DNA of 64,000 nt, taken from Plantactinospora mayteni (GTDB lineage: Bacteria; Actinomycetota; Actinomycetes; Mycobacteriales; Micromonosporaceae). This document shows, piece after piece, positions 15,987-23,375 of the stretch. The translations under genes and the position numbers were made by a program. The notes under the pieces are model-generated. The model worked only from the letters and a program-made list of their open reading frames with translations. It did no database searches and had not been told where the DNA came from. Location of the stretch: contig NZ_BONX01000031.1 in NCBI RefSeq assembly GCF_016862935.1, positions 62,001-126,000 of the forward strand. Direction: 5' to 3'. The stretch's first letter is position 1. Every line of letters begins with the position of its first letter.

Positions 15987-16880
15987 TCAGGCGGCGAGGA
16001 GCACGGCGCCGAGCGTGCCGGTGAGCATCGCCGGGCCGTGCGGCAGGTGGTCGCGGCGGCCGATCCGGCGCAGCCGGAGCAGCACGGCGGCGTACCCGCT
16101 GGCGAGCAGCAGGCCGGCCAGTGCGCCGGAGAGCGCGGTGTTCCCGCCGTACCAGCCGGTGGCGAAGCCGAGCCCGAGTGCGAGTTTGGCATCCCCCGGC
16201 CCCAGCCCGCCGGGGGAGAGCAGGACCAGCCCGAGGTACGCCCCGGCCAGCGCCAGCGCGCAGGCCGCCGCCACCGCGTACCGGCCGAACTGGCCGGAGG
16301 TGAGCGTGGCGGCGCCGAGCAGCCCGGCGAGACCGGCCGCCGCCGGCAGGGTCAGCCGGTCGGGGAGCCGTCGCACCGCCACGTCCACGAAGCCGAGCAC
16401 GATGCCGAAGCCGGCGACCCAGGCGTAGGCGAGCAACGGGAGTACCCCGTCGATCCGGGCGGCGAGCGCGGCGAACACGGCTGCGGCGACGGCCTCGACC
16501 AGCCCGGCGCGTGGGCCGACCGCTCCCCGGCAGCGCGGACAGCGCCCGGTCGGCCGCAGTACGCCGAGCGGGTTGCGCCGGCTCGGCGTGCCGAGCGCCG
16601 CCGCGCAGTGCGGACAGTTCCGCCGGCCGGCCCGCCCGACACGATCCTCCGGCCCCCCGAAGTCGGCACCGTCCCCCCGACCGGCGAGGTCGACACCGTC
16701 GTCTCTACGGGCGAGGTGGGCGCCGTGCTCGGGAGCGGCGAGGTCGGACCGGGCCGGGCGGGGTTCCGGAGCCGGCCGCGCGGCGGGTGCGGGTACGGCG
16801 TACCGGAAGACCTGTCGGCGCAGCAGCGGTCCGAGCAGGACTCCGAGGAGTCCGGCCGCCGCCACCACGCCCGGCGTCAC
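15987..16880 (-). CDS. Prepilin peptidase (A24 family)
   Basis: A protein of 297 residues, a polytopic membrane aspartic protease that cleaves and may methylate type IV/Flp prepilins. Both catalytic Asp motifs are present: GFVDVAVRRLPDRL (about residue 160) and the GxGD-type GLGPGDAKLALGLG (about 230). A cytosolic zinc ribbon is formed by CPHC and CPRC (about 90-125), separated from the first membrane helix by a 50-residue low-complexity insert. GTG 16880 is chosen because it overlaps the upstream EamA stop (GTGA) and has AGGA about 6 nt before it. No pilin gene is visible in the window, so substrates lie elsewhere. Confidence 0.87.
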   Translation of the reverse strand: MTPGVVAAAGLLGVLLGPLLRRQVFRYAVPAPAARPAPEPRPARSDLAAPEHGAHLARRDDGVDLAGRGDGADFGGPEDRVGRAGRRNCPHCAAALGTPSRRNPLGVLRPTGRCPRCRGAVGPRAGLVEAVAAAVFAALAARIDGVLPLLAYAWVAGFGIVLGFVDVAVRRLPDRLTLPAAAGLAGLLGAATLTSGQFGRYAVAAACALALAGAYLGLVLLSPGGLGPGDAKLALGLGFATGWYGGNTALSGALAGLLLASGYAAVLLRLRRIGRRDHLPHGPAMLTGTLGAVLLAA

Positions 16881-18031
16881 GTCTCGTCCTGCCCCCGGGT
16901 CGCGCCGGTCCGTGCCCGGGGCGCGGGGCGGGTGCGTGGGCGTTCGGTGGAGACCACCAGGGCGACCCCGAGCACGATCACCGCACCGCCGAGCAGCACC
17001 TGCCCGGTCACCGACTCGTCGAGCAGCAGCGCGCCGAGGGTGACCGCGACGACCGGGTTGACGTAGGCGTACGTCGCCACCAGCGAGATCGGCGCGTGGT
17101 GCAGCAACCAGACGTACGCGGTGAACGCCACCAGTGAGCCGGCCAGGGCGAGGTAGCCGAGCGCCAGCCACGAGCGGGTGGTGACCGCGCCGAGGTCGAG
17201 GCCCTGCGTCTCGCCCCGGGCGACGCCGACAACGGCCAGCGCCGCCGAGCCGGCGAGCATCTCGTAGACGGTGGCCACGAACGGGTCCCCGGGCATGCGG
17301 AGCCGGCCGGAGAGGAACGAGCCGACGGACCAGGAGACGGCGCTACCGACCACGGTCAGCGCCCCGACGATCGGGGCCGCGCCGGCGCCTCCGGCCGGCA
17401 GTACCAGCAGCACCAGACCGGCGAAGCCGGCACTCACCCCGAGCAGGGTGGCCAGCCTGGGCCGGTCGCCGGTGCTGGCCCGGAGCACCACCACCAGCAG
17501 CGGCACCACGGCTACGAGCAGCGCCGCGACCCCGCTGGAGACCGCGACCGACGGCGGCCCCGACTCGGCCAGCACCAGCAGCCCGTTCCCGCCGGCCAGC
17601 AGCAGTACGCCGACCAGCCCGGCGTTGCCCAGTTGCCGCCAGGTCACCCGCAGTACGCCGGGTCCCCGCCACAGCCGCAGTACCACGGCCAGCACCCCGG
17701 CGGCGACCGCGAACCGGGCAGCCGCCGACAACAGCGGTGGCAGCGTCTCCACGGTGACCCGGATGCCGAGGTAGGTGGACCCCCAGACCAGGTAGACGAT
17801 GCCCAGCGCGATCCAGATCAGCGCCGAGCGGGTCGGCGGGCCCGGAGCGGGTCCGGTCGACACGGCGGGCTGGTCCACCGGACCGAAAGCCGTCTCCGAC
17901 CGGTCGCCTGGAGTGGCGCGTTCCGAGTCGCCTGGAGTAACGCGTTCCGAGCCGACCGGGGTGGCGCGCTCCGGGCCGATCGGGGCGGCCCCGGTCGGCG
18001 AGGTTGGCGCACTTCCGGGAGGTGGACTCAT
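16877..18031 (-). CDS. EamA/DMT family transporter
   Basis: A protein of 384 residues with ten hydrophobic segments arranged as two EamA repeats; typical motifs are YLVWGSTYLGIRV in helix 1, SAVSWSVGSFLSGR at the start of the second repeat, and YVNPVVAVTLGALLLDE near the end. It belongs to the drug/metabolite transporter superfamily (RhaT/YdcZ-like exporters of amino acids or metabolites); substrate unknown. About 70 N-terminal residues are cytoplasmic low complexity with three 8-residue ERATPGDS-like repeats. It overlaps the prepilin peptidase gene by 4 bp, so the two are coupled, although no functional link is evident. Confidence 0.87.
   Translation of the reverse strand: MSPPPGSAPTSPTGAAPIGPERATPVGSERVTPGDSERATPGDRSETAFGPVDQPAVSTGPAPGPPTRSALIWIALGIVYLVWGSTYLGIRVTVETLPPLLSAAARFAVAAGVLAVVLRLWRGPGVLRVTWRQLGNAGLVGVLLLAGGNGLLVLAESGPPSVAVSSGVAALLVAVVPLLVVVLRASTGDRPRLATLLGVSAGFAGLVLLVLPAGGAGAAPIVGALTVVGSAVSWSVGSFLSGRLRMPGDPFVATVYEMLAGSAALAVVGVARGETQGLDLGAVTTRSWLALGYLALAGSLVAFTAYVWLLHHAPISLVATYAYVNPVVAVTLGALLLDESVTGQVLLGGAVIVLGVALVVSTERPRTRPAPRARTGATRGQDET
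17901..17972. repeat. 24-bp tandem repeat in the EamA N-terminus
   Basis: Three consecutive 24-bp units (17901-17924, 17925-17948, 17949-17972) encode ERATPxxS octapeptides in the low-complexity leader of the EamA transporter. The first two copies differ at only a few bases. Confidence 0.8.
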
Positions 18032-18116
18032 CGGGGGGTCACGCTACGGTGGCCACAGCAGGCTCGTCCCAGGCGAGTGTCGAGCCTCTCACCGATCCGT
18101 ACCAGGAGGACAGTCG

Positions 18117-19028
18117 ATGGCCAACTACGGACCGCCCGGCGGACCGTACCCCGGTCCGTCGCAGCCGTGGAACGACCCGGACCGGCAGACCACCGACGAG
18201 TACGGCCAGCCCGTCGACCCCTGGGGCGATCAGGACCCGGCGGGCGGCGCGGGGCACTGGGGCGGCGCGCAGCCGTCGGCGCCGCCCGGCGGCCCCGGTT
18301 CCCCGGTCAGCCACCCCGGCTATCCGGCCGGATATCCCGAGCCGGCCGGTCCCGGCGCGGCGCCGACCTCGGGCGCGCCCGGCGCCGGCTATCCACCGAC
18401 CCGGCGACACGACGTCGGCCACGCTCCGGCACCGCACCACTCCGGCGGGCCCACGCCGTACGCCGCGCCGGCCGGCGGCTGGACCACGTCCGACGCCGAC
18501 CCGGTGTGGGCGACGCCGGCCCCGGACCCGTCGTGGTCCACCTCGACACCGGACCCGATGCCGAAGGGTGGCGGCAACCGGGCGTTCGTCGCCGTCCTGG
18601 TCGGGCTGGCGGTGCTGGTCCTCGGCGGCGCGGCGGTCGGCGTCTACCTCTTCGGCCGCGACGAGACGCCGTCGGACGCCCAGCCACCGGCCACCGAACA
18701 GACCGAAGAGCCGACCGGCCAGGCCAACGTGCCGGACGAGCAGGCGCCGACGACCGCGCCCGCGACACCGGACTCGCCGTCCACCGACGCGCGGTTCGTC
18801 AAGGCCGGTCAGTGCGTCCGAAACGAGGGTACGGAGGCGGCGCCGAAGCTGGCGATCACGAGTTGTGCGCCGCAGACCTACGAGGTACTCGCCCGCTACA
18901 ACGGCGTCACCACCGGTGCCCCGGACGCGAAGGCCAAATGCGCCCAGGTGCAGAACTACACGAACTTCTACTTCTTCAATAGCGAGCTGGACGAACTGGA
19001 CTTCGTGCTCTGTCTTCGGAAACGATAG
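18117..19028 (+). CDS. LppU/SCO3897-family membrane protein (first of pair)
   Basis: A protein of 303 residues: about 150 residues of Pro/Gly/Tyr-rich cytoplasmic sequence, one membrane segment (AFVAVLVGLAVLVLGGAAVGVYLF), a Thr/Pro/Glu-rich stalk, and a C-terminal extracytoplasmic domain of about 80 residues. The domain has the pattern FVKAGQCVRNEGT, ITSCAPQTYEVL, KCAQVQNY and DFVLCLRKR, with four Cys that could form two disulfides. This matches the LppU/SCO3897 family of unknown function. ATG 18117 follows AGGAGG by 6 nt. The next gene is a paralogue on the same strand, and a strong terminator follows that one. Confidence 0.78.
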   Translation: MANYGPPGGPYPGPSQPWNDPDRQTTDEYGQPVDPWGDQDPAGGAGHWGGAQPSAPPGGPGSPVSHPGYPAGYPEPAGPGAAPTSGAPGAGYPPTRRHDVGHAPAPHHSGGPTPYAAPAGGWTTSDADPVWATPAPDPSWSTSTPDPMPKGGGNRAFVAVLVGLAVLVLGGAAVGVYLFGRDETPSDAQPPATEQTEEPTGQANVPDEQAPTTAPATPDSPSTDARFVKAGQCVRNEGTEAAPKLAITSCAPQTYEVLARYNGVTTGAPDAKAKCAQVQNYTNFYFFNSELDELDFVLCLRKR

Positions 19029-19176
19029 CTTTCGGGGTGCCGCCACCCGGTACTCCGACGAGATGAGCGGAGGTTCGAGCGACCTACCGCGTACGACCCG
19101 CGCCCACCCCGACCCCTGCGCCAGCCATCCCAGGTTCCGTACCGCAGTCGGAGCGCGCGCCCGACCCTGGAGAAGT

Positions 19177-20283
19177 ATGTCGATCTACGGAACGCCTGCC
19201 GGACGGCAGCCCGAAGACCCGGACCGGTCCCCCTCGTCCGGCCCGCCGGCCGGTGGCAATCCGCCTCCACCACCGGGAACCCCGCCCCCGGGCCCCGGCT
19301 ATCCGCCGCCCCCGGACACCGGCTATCCGCCGCCGCCATCGCCGCCATCGCCATCGCCGACTCCGGGCTACCCGCCTGCCGGCTATCCGCCGCCGGTCGG
19401 CACGGGGCACGGACAGCCGAGCGACGCGCCGAATCCGGCGTGGGGCCAACCGCCGTCCAGCGGCGGACCGAGTCCCGAGTGGGGGCAGACACCGTCGAGC
19501 GGCGGACCGAATCCGGCATGGGGACAGCCGCCCTCCACCGGCGGTGCGGGTCCGGAGTGGGGACAGCCGCCATCCAGCGGCGGACCGAATCCGGCATGGG
19601 GCCAACCGCCATCCAGCGGCGGACCGAGCCCCGAGTGGGGGCAGCCGCCGTCCAGCGGTGGGGCGGCCCACCAGCCCGGGTACCCGGGCGCGACCGACCA
19701 ACCGCAGTCGGGCCCACCCGGCGCCCCGTACGGCGGCGGTCCGTACCAGCCCCCAGGCACTTCGTACGGGACTCCCGGTGCGCCCGGTGCGCCGTACGGA
19801 CCGCCGGGTGCGCCGCTCGGCCCGCCCGGTGCCCCGCCGAAGTCCGGTGGTGGGCTGAAGATCGCCCTCATCGTCGGCGGCATCGTGTTGCTGCTGCTCT
19901 GCGTGTGCGTGGGTGGCGGGATCTGGTGGCTGGTCGACCAGTCCGGCGACGACTCCGGCCCGGACATCGGGGCTCCCGGTCCGGCTCCGACCAGTTCGGT
20001 GCAGTCGACCCCGAGTGGCCCCGCCAGCACGCCGTCGAGTTCGTCGGACCGGTTCGTCAAGGGTGACTGCGTGGTCAACGACGGTACCGACGACGACCCG
20101 GAGCTCCGCAAGGTGCCGTGTGGACCGAACACCTACGAGGTGCTGTCCCGGATCCCGTTCACCACCGACCCGAAGCAGTGCAAGGACGACCCGATCTTCG
20201 GCTCGCCGGAGGCGGACGCCAACTACGTCGAGGACGGCCCGGTGGACCTGGGCGACTTCGTACTCTGCCTGAAGCGGCGCTGA
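19177..20283 (+). CDS. LppU/SCO3897-family membrane protein (second of pair)
   Basis: A protein of 368 residues with the same plan as its neighbour: a long Pro/Gly-rich cytoplasmic part, one membrane segment (IALIVGGIVLLLLCVCVGGGIWW), a Ser/Thr stalk, and a C-terminal domain FVKGDCVVNDGT, KVPCGPNTYEVL, QCKDDPIF, DFVLCLKRR with the same four Cys. The cytoplasmic part contains six copies of a 13-residue repeat (PNPAWGQPPSSGG or PSPEWGQPPSSGG, alternating). Start ATG 19177 after GGAGAAGT. Proline-rich cytoplasmic parts may serve as protein-interaction or condensate-forming segments; this is inference. Tandem duplication with the preceding gene is clear from the C-terminal domains. Confidence 0.78.
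   Translation: MSIYGTPAGRQPEDPDRSPSSGPPAGGNPPPPPGTPPPGPGYPPPPDTGYPPPPSPPSPSPTPGYPPAGYPPPVGTGHGQPSDAPNPAWGQPPSSGGPSPEWGQTPSSGGPNPAWGQPPSTGGAGPEWGQPPSSGGPNPAWGQPPSSGGPSPEWGQPPSSGGAAHQPGYPGATDQPQSGPPGAPYGGGPYQPPGTSYGTPGAPGAPYGPPGAPLGPPGAPPKSGGGLKIALIVGGIVLLLLCVCVGGGIWWLVDQSGDDSGPDIGAPGPAPTSSVQSTPSGPASTPSSSSDRFVKGDCVVNDGTDDDPELRKVPCGPNTYEVLSRIPFTTDPKQCKDDPIFGSPEADANYVEDGPVDLGDFVLCLKRR
19429..19662. repeat. 39-bp repeats encoding PxPxWGQPPSSGG
   Basis: Six 39-bp copies in tandem inside the second LppU-like gene. Units alternate between NPAW and SPEW types, giving a higher-order 78-bp period, which points to growth by duplication of a two-unit block. Confidence 0.85.
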
Positions 20284-20309
20284 CCAGCACCGATCGGCTT
20301 CGGTAGGCA

Positions 20310-20351
20310 AAACTAGGACTGTCTAGCATCCACGCTAGACAGTCCTAGTTT
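20310..20351. terminator. Perfect 18-bp stem-loop terminator
   Basis: AAACTAGGACTGTCTAGC (20310-20327), a 6-nt loop, and the exact reverse complement ending in TTT (20334-20351). It lies 27 nt after the stop of the second LppU-like gene. The core TCTAGC-N6-GCTAGA recurs at 20529-20546. Confidence 0.85.
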
Positions 20352-20360
20352 CTGCTCGAC

Positions 20361-20423
20361 GGCCCACGACCAGCAAACAACGACCCACGACCAGCAAACA
20401 ACGACCCACAACCAGCCACGACG
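20361..20423. repeat. Three 21-bp tandem repeats
   Basis: Units 20361-20381, 20382-20402 and 20403-20423, with core CCCACGACCAGCAAACAAC; the third copy is diverged. Intergenic, between the terminator and the ATPase promoter. It contains no gene. Confidence 0.8.
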
Positions 20424-20528
20424 ACCCGCGACGGACGACTCAGCCGAACCCCGGCCCCGCGACCACGACAGCGCCACCAGTCCGCCTCCGCCACCGGGGC
20501 GCGACACGAATACACCGGTCTACGGATG

Positions 20529-20546
20529 TCTAGCGCCCTGGCTAGA
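20529..20546. promoter_or_regulatory. Palindromic operator TCTAGC-N6-GCTAGA
   Basis: Perfect 6-bp inverted arms with a 6-nt spacer, located at about -39 to -22 relative to the proposed leaderless start of the ATPase gene (GTG 20568), so it covers the -35 region. The same arms and spacing occur in the core of the terminator 207 bp upstream. The binding protein is unknown. Confidence 0.55.
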
Positions 20547-20554
20547 AGGCCCGA

Positions 20555-20560
20555 TAGCGT
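20555..20560 (+). promoter_or_regulatory. -10 element of a leaderless ATPase promoter
   Basis: TAGCGT, then 7 nt, then GTG 20568. Same spacing as at moaC and nfo. There is no ribosome site before the GTG. Confidence 0.5.
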
Positions 20561-20567
20561 GCGATAC

Positions 20568-21830
20568 GTGGATCCGGTCCGCAACCCGTACGCGCCGGGA
20601 GCCGGCCAGCGCCCGCCCGAACTCGCCGGGCGGGGGCGCGAACTCGAGGTCTTCGACATCGTGCTGGAGCGGATCGCCCGAGGTCGCCCGGAACGCAGTC
20701 TCGTCCTCACCGGCCTGCGCGGAGTCGGCAAGACCGTACTGCTCAACACGCTCCGCTCCCAGGCGATCAACCGGCTGTGGGGTACCGGCAAGATCGAGGC
20801 CCGGCCGGACCAGTCGATCCGCCGCCCGGTGGCCGCCGCCCTGCACATGGCGATCCGGGAGCTGGCGCCCCGGCACCGGGCACCCGACCGGATCGACGAC
20901 TTCCTCGGCGTACTCAAGGCGTTCGCGCTGCGCTCGGCGCCGGCCGGAGCGGGGCGGGGCGCCGGGGCGACCCGGCTGCGGGACCGCTGGCAACCCGGCA
21001 TCGACGTACCGGCGGCGAGCGGGCGGGCGGACTCCGGCGACATCGAGATCGACCTGGTCGAACTCTTCACCGACGCGGCCGAGGTCGCCGCCGATGTCGG
21101 CACCGGGGTCGCGGTCTTCCTCGACGAGATGCAGGATCTCGGCCCCGAGGACGTCTCCGGGCTCTGCGCGGCCTGCCACGAGTTGTCCCAGCTCGGCGCG
21201 CCGCTGATCGTGGTCGGCGCCGGGCTGCCGCACCTGCCGGCCGTACTCTCCGCCGCCAAGTCCTACTCGGAGCGGCTCTTCCGCTACCAGCGGATCGACC
21301 GGCTGGACCGGATCGCCGCCGACCAGGCGCTCTGCGCCCCCGCCGCCCGCGAGCAGGTCGACTACGAGCCGAAGGCGCTCGACCTGCTCTACGAGAAGTC
21401 GGGCGGCTATCCGTACTTCGTCCAGGCGTACGGGAAGGCCACCTGGGACTCGGCGCCCCGGTCACCGGTGACCGCCGCCGACGTCCGGGTCGCCGCGCCC
21501 GAGGCAGAGGCCGAGTTGGCGGTCGGGTTCTTCGGTTCCCGCTTCGAGCGGGCGACTCCGGCCGAGCGGGAATACATGCGGGCGATGGCCGCGCTCTCCC
21601 TGGTCGAGGCGCCGGACGGCGACGACGGCACCGGGGGCGGTCCCCGGGACGACATGGACGCCGCCGTCTCCACCGCCGAGATCGCCCGCTCGCTCGGGCG
21701 CAAGCCGGCCAGCCTCTCGCCGGCCCGGGACGCGCTGATCAAGAAGGGGCTGATCTACTCGGGCGAGCGCGGCACGGTGGCCTTCACGGTCCCGCACTTC
21801 GGCCGGTACCTGCGCACCCAGCCGGCCTGA
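20568..21830 (+). CDS. AAA family ATPase
   Basis: A protein of 420 residues with an AAA/STAND-like ATPase core: PPELAGRGRELEVFD just before the nucleotide site, LTGLRGVGKTVLLN (Walker A, about residue 47-60), AVFLDEMQDL (Walker B, about 182-190), and a sensor-like VVGAGLPHLP. A C-terminal winged-helix-like segment (STAEIARSLGRKPASLSPARDALIKKGLIY) resembles DNA-binding or lid domains of archaeal-type ATPases. GTG 20568 is preferred over an earlier ATG because it follows TAGCGT by 7 nt as a leaderless start. Function unknown. The gene is isolated, between a terminator and a convergent acetyltransferase gene, and has its own palindromic operator. Confidence 0.8.
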   Translation: MDPVRNPYAPGAGQRPPELAGRGRELEVFDIVLERIARGRPERSLVLTGLRGVGKTVLLNTLRSQAINRLWGTGKIEARPDQSIRRPVAAALHMAIRELAPRHRAPDRIDDFLGVLKAFALRSAPAGAGRGAGATRLRDRWQPGIDVPAASGRADSGDIEIDLVELFTDAAEVAADVGTGVAVFLDEMQDLGPEDVSGLCAACHELSQLGAPLIVVGAGLPHLPAVLSAAKSYSERLFRYQRIDRLDRIAADQALCAPAAREQVDYEPKALDLLYEKSGGYPYFVQAYGKATWDSAPRSPVTAADVRVAAPEAEAELAVGFFGSRFERATPAEREYMRAMAALSLVEAPDGDDGTGGGPRDDMDAAVSTAEIARSLGRKPASLSPARDALIKKGLIYSGERGTVAFTVPHFGRYLRTQPA

Positions 21831-21883
21831 CCGGCACCGCTCGACACCCCGCGACCGGCACCACCCACGGGGCCGGCGGGGCC

Positions 21884-22423
21884 TCAAACCTGTGACCAGG
21901 GCGCCGGGAAGGTCACCTCGCCGCTCGGCACCGGGTCGTCGGAGCCGTCCACCGACGACAGCACCAGCGCCTGCCACGGAGCGCCCAGCCCGGACCAGGG
22001 GCTGGTCAGCCCGAACCGGGCGGCCGGCTCGAAGCCGAACCGGCGGTAGTAGGCGGGATTGCCGAGCACCACCACCAGGCGCTCGCCGAGTTCGGCGGCG
22101 GCGTCGAGCGCGGCCCGGACGACGTCCTGGCCGTAGCCTCGGCGCTGCCGGGCCGGCCGCACCGCCACCGGGCCGAGCGCCAGCGCAGGGACTCCGCCCG
22201 GCCACACTTCGACCCGGCTCAGCAGGGCGTAACCGACCAGCTCGCCGTCGACTTCGGCCACCATGGACAGCTCGGGCAGCCAGGCATCGCTGACCCGGAG
22301 CGCCTCGACGAGCTGCACCTCCGGGGGCAGCCGGGTGTCCGGGCTGGCGAACGCCTCGGCCACGACTTGGCGGATCGCCACGGCGTCGGCGGGGCCCTCT
22401 GCGCGGAGCCGCACAGTCGTCAC
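21884..22423 (-). CDS. GNAT family N-acetyltransferase (YhbS-like)
   Basis: A protein of 179 residues with the YhbS-type GNAT layout: IRQVVAEAFASPD, then LVGYALLSRVEV, the acetyl-CoA loop ALGPVAVRPARQRRGYGQDVVRAAL and the conserved LGNPAYYRRFGFEPA. Substrate unknown. GTG 22423 is the start; TACCGT lies 8 nt upstream on the minus strand, so it may be leaderless. It converges on the AAA ATPase gene and is divergent from the DoxX-family gene. Confidence 0.87.
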   Translation of the reverse strand: MTTVRLRAEGPADAVAIRQVVAEAFASPDTRLPPEVQLVEALRVSDAWLPELSMVAEVDGELVGYALLSRVEVWPGGVPALALGPVAVRPARQRRGYGQDVVRAALDAAAELGERLVVVLGNPAYYRRFGFEPAARFGLTSPWSGLGAPWQALVLSSVDGSDDPVPSGEVTFPAPWSQV

Positions 22424-22506
22424 AGCTCGCGACGGTACCGCGACCGCGCCGTCCAGTCTCTCACTTCGACGGGTGAAAGACGGCGCGAACGGGTAAGACT
22501 TGACCC

Positions 22507-23052
22507 ATGAGACCCGTACGCACCGTGGCCCGTACCCTGTTGAGCACGATGTTCGTGGTCAGCGGCGCCCGCGCCGTGGCGAACCCCGAACCGTACGTGG
22601 ACCGGGCGAAGCCGGTGACGGACCGGGTCGCGCCGCTGTTGCGAAGCATCCACGAGGACATCCCCACCGATCCGGCGAGTCTGGTCCGGGCCAACGGGGC
22701 CGCCCAGCTCCTCGGTGGGCTGCTGCTGGCCACCGGGCACTTCACCCGGCCGGCCGCGGCGCTGCTGGCCGGTACGCTGGTGCCGACCACCATCGCCGGG
22801 CACCCGTTCTGGGATCAGGACGACCCGGCGCAGCGGCAGGCACACCAGATCCATTTCATGAAGAATCTCGGGCTGATGGGCGGGTTGCTGCTCGCGGCGG
22901 CCGACACCGAGGGCCGGCCCGGCCTGGGCTGGCGGACCAGCCGCGCCGTGGGCGGCGGCCGTCGACGGGTACGCCGGGCGGTGCGCAGCGCCCGCCGGGA
23001 CGCGCGGATTGCCGTACGCTCCGCGACGGCGGCTCGGAAACTGCCTGGTTGA
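22507..23052 (+). CDS. DoxX family membrane protein
   Basis: A protein of 181 residues with four hydrophobic segments and DoxX hallmarks: ARTLLSTMFVVSGARAV in helix 1, ANGAAQLLGGLLLATG, and HPFWDQDD...HFMKNLGLMGGLLLAA. DoxX proteins are small quinol-oxidase-associated or redox membrane proteins; in mycobacteria a DoxX acts with superoxide dismutase and a thiosulfate sulfurtransferase. No such partner is nearby. The C-terminal about 40 residues are Arg-rich and probably cytoplasmic. Confidence 0.87.
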   Translation: MRPVRTVARTLLSTMFVVSGARAVANPEPYVDRAKPVTDRVAPLLRSIHEDIPTDPASLVRANGAAQLLGGLLLATGHFTRPAAALLAGTLVPTTIAGHPFWDQDDPAQRQAHQIHFMKNLGLMGGLLLAAADTEGRPGLGWRTSRAVGGGRRRVRRAVRSARRDARIAVRSATAARKLPG

Positions 23053-23276
23053 GTCGCTGATCGGCCCCGCTGGGCGCGGTCGGGGAGGGTCGGTTCCGGG
23101 GTTGCGGGGCGGTGTCGGGATCGCCGATCGGCCCACGGTCCATGCCGGACATATGCTAGTTTCACCTGACTGAGCGGCTGTGAATCACCTGAACCGCACT
23201 CCCTGCGTTAACGCGGTGGAAATGTCGCGAACCAGTGTGGGATCGGACACGGTCGCATAACGCAGGAGGCATTCGA
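23053..23276. other. Intergenic region before the mannosyltransferase
   Basis: Slightly AT-richer than the surroundings. It holds GCGTTAACGC (23204-23213), a perfect 10-bp palindrome, and a strong AGGAGG ribosome site (23264-23269) serving the short ORF at 23277. No protein gene is apparent. Confidence 0.5.
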
Positions 23277-23375
23277 GTGACCCACCGTTCTAGGCTCCTC
23301 GGAGGACCTGGGCGGAAGACCGACATTGGTACGGGGGTGGCCACGCCATGCCGGCGACCGTCGAAAGACGGCTAG
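23277..23375 (+). CDS. Short upstream ORF overlapping the mannosyltransferase start
   Basis: GTG 23277 has a textbook AGGAGG 7 nt upstream and opens a 32-residue, Arg-rich reading frame ending at TAG 23373-23375, 26 nt inside the next gene. The downstream ATG has a weaker GGGGTGG site, so translation of this ORF could couple to it. No homology recognised; it could be a leader peptide or a chance ORF. Confidence 0.35.
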   Translation: MTHRSRLLGGPGRKTDIGTGVATPCRRPSKDG

